From NCBI RefSeq assembly GCF_958450345.1, contig NC_088784.1, positions 43,276,278 through 43,340,277 on the forward strand: a DNA stretch of 64,000 nt. Reading direction: 5' to 3'. Below the pieces are notes generated by a model. It saw only the letters and a list, made by a program, of their open reading frames with translations. It did no database searches and was not told the origin of the DNA. The position numbers and the translations under genes are program-made. How positions within the stretch are numbered: the stretch's first letter is position 1; each line of letters opens with the position of its first letter. Origin of the DNA: Calliphora vicina (Eukaryota; Arthropoda; Insecta; Diptera; Calliphoridae). Of this stretch, positions 12,071 through 22,000 are shown piece by piece.

Positions 12071-14025
12071 TTTTAATCTTCACTCAAATACATGTGAGTC
12101 CTATATTTGCTGTTACTAACAAAACGAATAACTAAGTGTTTATCTTCAATATTCTATTTTTTTAATTCCAAACAAAACTGAGATGGGTTTTTTTTATATA
12201 ATTGTGTAAATTTTATTAATATTCGATTTATTATAACATTAAGGATTTATATTAACATTTGTCATTAGGAATTTGTTTAATGCATAGTCATATTTATCTC
12301 TCAGATTTATTTACCTCAAAGGCTTGTAATATATTCAATTCTTAAATAAATCAAATATTTATTAAAAAATTAATTTCAATTATTATTTTCTTTGTTTAGT
12401 GATTATAAAATAATTATTTTTTATAAATACATACTTATAAATTTGTTGTTAATTAAAATAAAATCGGGAATGTTATGGATCCGCTATTAATAAAAATCGA
12501 GACTAAGGCAGGTAAAAAAACTGAAATTTTAATTTTCAAATGAGGATATCAGCGCAAAATTAGTGTAACCCCAAACTATTTACTTAGGATATAATGAGAA
12601 TTTTAAATTTGGTAAATGTTTTTTTTTGAATTTAATTTATTTTGTGAACTTTATTTTAATTGTTTTATTATTAATTTATAAAAAGAACTGCTAAATTTGC
12701 AATAGCTGTGTATTTTTGTATTTATAAAGTTAATATTATTGGACAAAATATGGGTTGCAATTTATGATATTTTGGTTCAATTTCAAGCTATTATAAAAAG
12801 TGCAATGAACTGGAAGGAAAAGTGCAACAATTTGAGAAGGTCCCTTTTCTTCAGCATTGTTTGTTTTTTCTAATGTATCTAGCTGTGTTATGGATACTGA
12901 CTGCCTTTGCTAAATACTGACATCGTTAAAGAGGACATCTTCATTGTTGGAATACATACTTATAAAAAATTTAAAATTTATGGATTTTATGGAATCTTAC
13001 TTACTGAACTTTCAACCACTTCACCTTGGAGTTACTAACCGACATTTTTTATGGAGGTTATACATTTTTCCAGCGATTTGGATGCGATCTTGAATGGTTG
13101 CTTTTTTCGAGCCGTTCTTATTACTTCGAGCCAGTTTTCTGGAACGTATGTATATTTCTTTGAAGAATTTATTTTTTTTATTACCTCAAAATCTTCATCA
13201 CATGTTAAACCAAAAATTTATGGTCTATTTCTTCAATAGTAAAGTCCAGGTGAGATACAACATACTGACAGAACAACGACATCTTTATGTTTCAATACTG
13301 CCCCCAAATTGATCAGAATACATGACTACTTTATTAGCAGTCACAAAATTCTTAATAATTCAAAAAACCAAAATTTCGAGTTAATAGCACCATTGCATAG
13401 TAAATAAATTGTTTGAATAACTGACAAAGTCTTGGAACTAGCTTCTAAATGTACATGCAATATCGCTATTTCTTTGTGTTATGACGTCTCACAGAGGGAT
13501 TTTGGTGTCAAAAATCCTATTTTCGACCACTCAACTTCAAAAATCAAATGATGCAGTATTGTAGAGAAATGTTTAAAGATGAAATGCGCACTTATAGTTT
13601 TAAAAAAATTTGTATTTTATTTTTAAAAAATTTCATGTTTTTCTTAATTTATTCCATATAATTATCGGTGCCAAATTTCAATGCTCTACGACCACTCCTT
13701 ATAATTTTTGCACAAAAATGACGTCGCGTTAGTTCCAAGTGCCCAGATATCATACTACAAAGTATGAGGAAAATCCGTCCATACATGAACATAGTCCACA
13801 TATAGATCCCTTTCTGAAAATAGTTTTATCGTTCAAAACTCACATAAATATAATAGTATCGTGATGAAATTCGACATAAACAAGTTTAATATAAACCCAA
13901 ATCTATCTGTTAAGTTTCATAAGGATAGGAGCATAATAGCTCCAATCCCCAATATAAAAAGTAAAAGCCTAAAAGTATGCAAAACCTTTTATTGTAAATA
14001 TGCATTGCAATCTTTCTTATATATA
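12071..14025. other. Noncoding stretch with possible degraded coding remnant
   Basis: Near 12490-12600 there is similarity to the inner part of the Transib-like family (GAAATTTTAATTTTCAAATG). At 13036-13200 on the minus strand a frame reads DEDFEVIKKINSS and then VPENWLEVIRTARKKQPFKI, which looks protein-like and may be a transposon gene remnant. It has no start and no clear family. The rest is unassigned. Confidence 0.3.
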
Positions 14026-15125
14026 ACAAGTAAGAGTGCTATATTCGGCTATGCCGAATCTTATATACCCTTCACCTTTGTTGTGGATGCATTATTATTT
14101 TTTATAATTAGTATATATGTATGTACATTGCCCACTTTCAGCGTACAGCATCATAAATTTATCAAGAACACAAAAAACAACAACAACGCCAAACGAAACA
14201 AAACACCAAAAGAAAAAACAAAATACGCAAGGCAATGAAACCAACACACATCCAAACATACGTTTAATTGTATAAAAAACAACAACAACGCCAAAAGAAA
14301 CAAAATACGCAAAGCATGCACATTAAAACATACGATTTGTTGATTTTTTGTCAAAAAAACCAACACACAACCAAACAAACGTTTAGTTGTATAAAAAACA
14401 ACAACAACGCCAAAAGAAACAAAACACAAAAAAAACAAAATACGCAAAGAATGCACATCCAAAAACATACGTTTTGTTGCTTTTTTGTCAAAAAAACCAA
14501 CACACAACCAAACAAACGTTTAGTTGTATAAAAAACAACAACAACGCCAAAAGAAACAAAACACAAAAAAAACAAAATACGCAAAGAATGCACATCCAAA
14601 AACATACGTTTTGTTGCTTTTTTGTCAAAAAAACCAACACACAACCAAACAAACGTTTAGTTGTATAAAAAACAACAACAACGCCAAAAGAAACAAAAAA
14701 CAAAAAAAAACCAAATACACAAAGCTTGCACACCCAAGCATACGTTTTGTTGTTTTTTTGTCAAAGCATGCAATACATTGTGTTTTTTGATGAAATTTTC
14801 AGAGGTTGTCTCGGATTTTTGCTCATATCTCCGTTATTTATGGACGGATTTTGCTGATTTTAAATAGCAAAATTCTCGAAAGTATGTCTGACAGAATTGT
14901 TGAAGATTTGGATCCCGGAGATATCTGGGGCCTTCAGAAAATTGATTTCAACAGACAGACAGACGGACAGACAGACAGACAGACGGACATGGCTTAATCG
15001 ACTCCGCTATCTATAAGGATCCAGAATATATATACTTTATAGGGTCGGAAATGAAAAATGTAGAAATTACAAACGGAATGACAAACTTATATATACCCTT
15101 CTCACGAAGCTGAAGGGTATAAAAA
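14026..15125 (+). repeat. Family B dispersed repeat with central minisatellite
   Basis: The head is AACAAGTAAGAGTGCTATAT followed by TCGGCTATGCCGAATCTTAT. The tail has the GACAGACAGACGGACATGGC tract, TATAAGGATCCAGAATATAT and GAAGGGTATAAAAAG. A tandem minisatellite fills the centre. Head, central repeat and tail without coding sequence resemble the layout of DINE-1-type Helentrons, but that link is inference. Confidence 0.6.
14158..14770. repeat. Minisatellite, unit about 120-137 bp, roughly 4.6 copies
   Basis: GTATAAAAAACAACAACAAC recurs at about 14271, 14391, 14528 and 14665, giving spacings of 120, 137 and 137 bp. Each unit also has GCATACGTTTTGTTG-like and AACCAACACACAACCAAACA blocks. Long frames on both strands here are products of the repeat. 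The two middle units are almost identical, suggesting recent unequal exchange or slippage. Confidence 0.85.
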
Positions 15126-15344
15126 GAAGTGTACATTTTGATGTCACCACTAACTGCGAAAACGGTTAGACCGATTTTTACCAAAAGGGTACGTTGGGGA
15201 TGGTCTGTAGATGGTTTATGTGAAGTTTGCACGAAATCGGCATAGTGGTTCCGAAGATATGGCTGGACCGATTTTTTATAAAATTTTCAGTGAATCTTCA
15301 GATTTTTAATTTTCGGTCTGTATATACTATACCCCTAATGACAC

Positions 15345-15680
15345 TGACTGGCGAAACAATGAAATACAAATCGATTGACACAGTTATGAACGAAGAACAA
15401 GCCTCAATTATGCTACTGAAACATTGAAGGTTGGATCACAGATAATGTTTCTCCGCAACATAAACGCTCCAAAATTATGCAACGGAACACGATTGACCAT
15501 CAAAAAACGTTCACCAAATTTAATTGAGGCAACAGTCATCGGTGGCAGATTAAAATGCGAAGACGTAATGATTTCACGCATACCAAAGATTTCCAACGAC
15601 AAAGCATAAGGCCAATCGTTGACTATTGCTGCCTTACATTTGGAAAATTCATGTTTTGTATGTGGTTTGCTCCCGAGTAA
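15345..15680 (+). pseudogene. Helitron Pif1-like helicase C-terminal remnant
   Basis: A plus-strand frame at 15424-15609 encodes VGSQIMFLRNINAPKLCNGT, then RLTIKKRSPNLIEATVI and CEDVMISRIPKI. This is the conserved region of Helitron RepHel helicases (LKVG-P-I-LLRN-N-P-LCNGTRL). About 25 upstream codons in another frame (TMKYKSIDTVMNEEQAS) match the preceding part with a deletion. After 15610 the reading decays. There are no Rep or other helicase motifs, so only a fragment remains, immediately downstream of a family B copy. Confidence 0.7.
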
Positions 15681-16445
15681 ATAAAAAAAAAGAAACGTAT
15701 ATCCCCTGTCCTTAAGATGAATTCATAAATATAATATCCCATTTGCCTTAATTTGTAAATGAGTTGCATTTTATATAAATCATCTTCCATTGTTGCGGTT
15801 AAAGTTGTCGGCTGACCAAGCTTACCAGAAGCTCCTCAATAGATTCTTCGCTTCGTAGGAGACATTGAATGACTGATGCGAAAAAAATGTCCATTTGTTG
15901 TTTCTAATAGCTCAGATAGCGTTCTTCAAATCTTCCGCTGCCCATTATCATACTTCGCATTTCTTTGGCATATTATTTGCTTGAAATTCTTTAGCTATAC
16001 CACATTAGCCGACCACGTCGTTTATTGAAATTATTATTATATTATATTGTTACATATCGCACTCGTTCAACAATACTGTATTAACTCAAAATTTTAAAAT
16101 GTTCAGTAGAGGGCAAAAACTGTTTGTGATTACATTTTAAGAGAATTTGAAAATCCGAATACATCATATTAAGCAAATTCCATTTGAAAATATATTTACA
16201 TTGTTTTTCATTAAAATTTTTGCAATTATTGCAAAATAAATCTATTTTTTGAGTTAATACCATTTTTCTGGAACTTCTCGATATTTTTTTGTATTATTTT
16301 ATCAACAAAACAGTATCAACTCAAAATACAACCAAATTTAAATAAAACAATTTGATTATTTTTAACTTGAATAAAGGCTCAATTCAAAATAATACATTTT
16401 TTTATGAAAATATACGATGTATTTCTATTTAAATTATTGTATTAA
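15681..16445. other. Noncoding stretch
   Basis: No gene recognised. Several GTATTAACTCAAAA-like motifs recur at 16080, 16250 and 16310 (some inverted), suggesting an old element that was then split by the insertion at 16446. Confidence 0.35.
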
Positions 16446-17198
16446 CCCAATAAACCAAACGATATCGAAACGATATCATCTAGATGATTTAAACTATCAT
16501 ATATGATATCGTTTGCGGGTCATAAACGATAGTTTTTGCGGACTAAATTGTACCGTTCATTATGATATCGTTTTCGCTATCATAATTTCCAATAAAAACG
16601 ATAGTAAAATCGCCATGCTACAAATTTTATTCAGAATGCTATTTAATACTAAAAATTTTATATTTTTTTAATCTCTTATACTAGATAGACAATATATCGC
16701 TGAAAAAGATAAAAACCAGGAAAGGAAAATAACATATCATATACATATTTTCATCTCATTCACACACTTAAAGCACATAGGCATTTTGCAAATATTTGAA
16801 TGTTTAAATTTAAGAAAATATTCGCGTGCTTATTACCTACCCACAGTTTAAATCAAATAACGTTTAATATGAGTTAATATTTATTTTGTTTCCATCTTGC
16901 GTATTTGGATTGGAAGTTTTTAATTTAAATTATTTTTCAGTTTGAAGTTTTTTTCAAATGTTTGTAGTTTATTTATTTTATTGGAATGAAAACCATAGTA
17001 GAAAAATAGAAGGTAGTTTCATTCTCTCTTTATTTTTTAAAATTCTACGTCTGACATGCTTAAGGATTTTGACGTTTTCGTTAAAATAGTAATGCCATAT
17101 CAATTTAAAATTTTCCATTTGGCAATACATAATTTTCATTAATTTGAAAATTATTAAAAAAATAGAAAAAATATTTACCCAACAACAACAACAGTTTA

Positions 17199-17336
17199 TG
17201 GATATATGTAAAGCTTGCGAAGAAGATTTGCCAAAACAGCCAATGGTGTGCTCCGACCATTTAGTTAAAAGTAATATTTCAGTTAAAATAAAGCGTGTGA
17301 GATTGGATATGAATGCTGTCCCAATGAACACAAGGT
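17199..17336 (+). pseudogene. THAP-like zinc-finger remnant
   Basis: The frame reads MDICKACEEDLPKQPMVC, then SDHLVKSNISVKIKRVRL and DMNAVPMNTR, ending at GGTAACT, a possible splice donor. The order CSxH(F/L)...(K)R-L-xx-(D/N)AVP is the second half of a THAP domain, which occurs in P-element transposases and in host proteins. The N-terminal half is short and degraded. It lies inside the 16446-18316 element and is probably part of its former gene or an older captured exon. Confidence 0.35.
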
Positions 17337-18058
17337 AACTTCAAAATACTATTTATTATGTAAACATATTTTGGGATATATATCACCGATTATTACCGAT
17401 TATTACCGATCATAATCCATTAACTATGCACACTGGAGTAGAATCGAAATTATTTGAAAATAAATCTCGTATTTCTAAACGGCGTACCCAAGGAATATTC
17501 GAGTTTAAGATTTGAAAATGAACCCCACAAATACTTCAATGGCGGCGCTATGGGACCCAAAGTAGGGCACCTTCGACATGTAAATTTGTTAAATGCGTGC
17601 CATTTTTTGTTTTCCATCCGATTTCAAAGATTTTTTATATTTTCTGAGAGTGCTCGGCTAGATCTTGAAAATACATTCTTCCGTGTGCTACTTGTCTCTT
17701 ATAATTAAACCTCCATTTAAAAGATATAAAATATTTACATAGTAATAAAAAAAATGAAGAAAATGCATACATATAAAAATAGTTAACATGTTTTAATAAG
17801 TAATCGAACGTTAGGAATTGACTCAATAACTCCCAACACAACATAATACATTTTTATTTAAATAATAAATTAAATTACACATTTTTTGTAAAAAAATTCT
17901 CGAAAATCATAATCATTTTTTGGAATGTGGCAACGCTTTTTATAATGCTCACAAAAAAAGGAAACTTCAAAAAACCTTATTTAAAAAAAAATTGATTGAA
18001 ACTACCTTCTATATTTTTATCATGATGAAAACTATATTATAATAATATCGTTTTCAAT

Positions 18059-18242
18059 CATGATACAATAATTGTAGAAGGTAGAATCACTAGGGAGAGT
18101 TTTCAATATTTAGCGCTTTGATGTCAAACATTGATTTTGATTTTTTTTATATGTTTTTATATTTTCTTTTGTTTGACGTTACAAGAATTGTATAATTGAG
18201 AATTTATTTTCTACTGGGTGTACCTTATATTGTTGTAACATG
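18059..18242. mobile_element. 184 bp MITE, copy 1
   Basis: The ends are inverted: CATGATACAATAATTGTAGA and TATTGTTGTAACATG. A near-identical copy is at 38542-38726, sharing GGTAGAATCACTAGGGAGAG and TTTGTTTGACGTTACAAGAA. This copy lies inside the CCC...GGG element. Confidence 0.7.
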
Positions 18243-18316
18243 GTTTTCAATAATAATATATGATATCATAATCGCCCCCATAAGGTAATATCGGTTTTAC
18301 TATCTGGTTTATTGGG

Positions 18317-19002
18317 AACTCAAAATAATACCTTTTTGTTGATACAAGGTAGTTACTATTAATTTTTAACAGATCACAATAAAAGGTCTACCACAAGATA
18401 ATGCTGATTTTTTACAACTGACTATTTCCATGACCTGCAAAAATGAAGTACACTCACCCAATGTTAATTTTCTGAGATCATAAACTCTTAAGCTTGGTAC
18501 CGCTACTCCTATGTTCTTAGTTTTAGAGAAAAGCAGCTATACAACATTACCCGAACTTACTCTATACATTTTCTTTACGAAGACATATTTAGACTTAGGT
18601 ACTTTTTCACTAAGACATGTTTAGAGTTAGGTACTGCTGTCAAAGAGTTGGGCTACTTGTTATACTTTGGGCCTGATAATATCGTTTTCGCTATCATAAT
18701 TTAAAATTAAAAAGGGAATGTACAAGATAACAATTTAATATCCTGTTTAACTAAATGCGAACGAACATTTTCTTTCTTTCAAAACATTTTAAAATTTATT
18801 TATTGTTTTCAATATAAAAAAAGAAAGAAAATGTTCGTTTGCATTTAGTGAAACAGGCAATAAGAATTGACTTATTTTTGTATTTATTACAAAACAATTT
18901 CTTTATTAGATAAGTCTTTCTATTGTAAAAAAGTACGGAAAATATACAGGTATTTATGTTAAAATTTGTAATACATATATTATGTAATTAAGTAAATTAC
19001 AT
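18317..19002. other. 3' flank of the LRR gene
   Basis: No gene. An inverted repeat of about 40 bp around 18755-18855 (GCGAACGAACATTTTCTTTC against GAAAGAAAATGTTCGTTTGC) suggests a small fold-back element. Candidate minus-strand polyadenylation signals are TTTATT motifs near 18880-18907. Confidence 0.4.
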
Positions 19003-22000
19003 TTAAATGTGAAATTCATCAGCAAAACTAGCACGATTATATAAGGAACGATCTGTACCAGGATTTCGACGATTTAGTAAACCGAAACAACCTTTCCGGT
19101 ATATTACCAATCCTCCTAAGGTCAATGGGATGCCTATCAAAACACCCACTAATATACCGACCAAGATCAAACTGTCGTTTTCGGGATGACTGGCGTTTTC
19201 GCATACAAGTTCCTTGTTGTCTGCACTCAACTCTAGAAGAGGCTTGTTTTTCCAAGCCAATGGAGCGGCACAGTTGACATCATGTGTTAGTAGGGGTGTG
19301 GTATTATTAATTTGTTTCATTAACGAATGAATAAACCAACTGTTGGTGCAGTCACATGTCCATGGATTGAAGCGTAAATCGAGTTCAGTAATTGTCTGCC
19401 AACGAACCACCCAATTGTGTTCAATCGTTGTAAGGTTGTTATTGTGTAAATAAAGCTGTATGAATTAAACGAAATAAATATGGAGTTCAATTTATTTAAA
19501 CTTTACTTGTTTTTAATAAACAAACCTTTTTCAATGGTGGATAATCGAATAAGTCTGGATTTGTAGTATTTTTAGTAAACGCCAATTCATGTATACTTGA
19601 CAAATGAGGATTATTGGCAGCTATTAAAGTGGTTAGATCTATAAAATAAATAAAAATCAAAATGATAAATGGAAATCCATTGTTGAACGGATAGAAATTA
19701 GATATATTCAGAATTTTTCATTTAAAATTTTCATGAAATTTACCACAGACATTATCTATTCAAAGTGTTAATGAAATCAATCCACCTTTTTGAATGGAAT
19801 CCCTTTCCGCTCCAGAAATATTACTTCATTAACCTATGATAACATAAAAATTTCGTCCAGTAAAGGATTAATTTTACAATATCTATAGTCTAATTTATAT
19901 GTATTAAAAATTGCTTTGAAATCAAGTGTAATTCAAGCCTTGAATCCAGTGTTAAGCAATTGAATTATAGTTGTATTACACTTTTATCAATAGCATTCTC
20001 CATTAAAAAGGAAAATAAATTCAAGCCACATGTGTTTTGTTTGGAAAATATTTAATTATTTCAAAGTTTAAAATAGCATTCAAGTCAAATTCCAATAAAA
20101 TGTTCAAGCGCTTGAATTTGTAGGCTTTAGTGCTTATAAGGTAGTACATAGCATACGAAATGTTTTTTTAATTAAATAATTTTAATAAATTTGTGACCAC
20201 AAACTTAATTTTCTCGAAATCCGTCCATTTTAAAAATCATTTAGTCATTTAGCATTTATTTAAATTGAAAACGATTTTTTCATTTTGTGAAATTCAAAAT
20301 TTTTCACAAAATTTTTATTTAAAGTCAAAATTGGGATTTGGTATGAAAAATCCAATATAAGTGTTTTTTTGAACCGCTCTAATGTACACATTTGTGAAAT
20401 GTTTACCTTTATTTGCTAAGTTTTTAAGACTTTAAAGAGTCTGGAGTCGAAATGTTATTGATTTTATATATAGTTGCAATATAACTGTGGTAAATATCAT
20501 TCAAATCGGAGTTGTCAAATTCATTTGCTGTCAGACTTGAGTTGGATTCACCATCTGTAGTGTTATCACTTACTCTGTAAATCGCTTAAAGCCCATGGAC
20601 CGATTTTTGTAACATCCTCTAAATAAGAGATACTCAAATATTCCAATTCCCCTAATGATTTGAATACACTGAAAGTTTAAAGGCAACAATGTGGTGTTTT
20701 GAAAATTTATAAAGAAATTTACTTACTTGGTATTGTCAAAATCACTTAAAGGATTTTCGTCTAATACTAATTTCTTTAAGTGTTTGGTTCGGGACAAGGC
20801 AGCAGGTAGAGTGTGGAATAAGTTTCCAGTTAAAATTAATGTTTCCAACTCGATGGGACTATGGAATAAAGTATCAGGTAGTTCACTAAGTTCCATATAA
20901 GATATATCCAAGGTCTAAAAAATAATAAACCAATGATTATTTTTCAATTGTATGTGTAACAACACAATTTAAAACATCGATCTGTAAATAATTCCATAAT
21001 TTATGAAATACTTACTTTCAAGGAATTCAAACTTGCTATAGCAATTGTGGTACTCGGATCGATTATATGGAAAGTGTTTTTGCACAAAATCAGTGTCTCC
21101 AAATCGGGCAAATGTTCGAATAGATCACTGTTTAAGGTGTGCAATTCATTATAGGCCAAGTCAAGAGTTCTTAAATTTTTTAGGGGTTCATATTTATCAG
21201 CGGCATACATTCCCTTGAATACATGTGGTTTGAGGATCTTCGATGTCAATTTGTTATTCGACAAGTCCAAAACAGTCAGCTGGGAGAGATTTTGAAAGGC
21301 TCCAATACTAATATTGTTGATTTTGTTAAAACTTAGATACAACGATTTAACCGGATACGTTGGCAATACGGGAATGTACGAAATTTCATTGTGATTCAGT
21401 TTCATTATTTCGAATAATACATCGCCGTTCTGTAATGTCTGCCATTCTTCAGCAGAGAACAAAGATGTCATTGATTTGTTGCTACAATCGATTTGAAGGT
21501 ATTGAATATCACACGAACATTTTTTGCACAATTCACTGTCTTTTATAATTATTTTTGGCTAAAATATAAATAAATAAGATAAAATTTAAAATAAAACATT
21601 AACTTTTTTTTAAAATGGAGTTAACAATGTTAACATTAGCGGGTCACATGCTCATTTCTTATGGGCAAACACGTAAGAAAATATAGTCGGTCAAGCCCGA
21701 TCATATGATACCATACATCGAGAAGATTATGAACTATAAAATTAGGTGGTATGTCTTCTGTACATATGAAAAATATTTGTGTTGAAATGTTTTTCGGAAG
21801 TGGGCCTTATATTGGAGCTATGACCAATTATGGACCGATCGTTACAAAATTATGTGACATGACATTTGTATATTTGGGATTTCACGTTAAGTGGACCAAC
21901 TTTTAAAATCGATTTCTTCCGATTGTGATGGAATTTACACCAAGGTTAGACCTATTGGATAGTAATTCAGACACAACAAGATCGGCCAAGAACTCTCTGA

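Larger units (their letters stand above)
16446..18316. mobile_element. CCCAATAAACC...GGTTTATTGGG element
   Basis: The ends are inverted: CCCAATAAACCAAACGATATCG at left and TATCTGGTTTATTGGG at right, with GATATCGTTTTCGCTATCAT motifs inside. The left flank is TTAA; the right flank begins AACTC, so a TTAA target may have lost two bases. CCC/GGG ends at TTAA would suggest piggyBac, but no piggyBac transposase was seen. A single left-type end (CCCAATAAACTAAACGATATC) recurs at 57952. Confidence 0.5.

Noticed and set aside
14151..14790. Several overlapping 80-120 codon frames on both strands
   Set aside because: They are all repeats of the 137 bp minisatellite unit, with mirrored K/Q/N-rich or V/F/L-rich translations and no start context.
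14945..15000. GACAGACAGACGGAC tract as an independent microsatellite
   Set aside because: The same tract sits at the same place in other family A and B copies, so it is part of those repeats.
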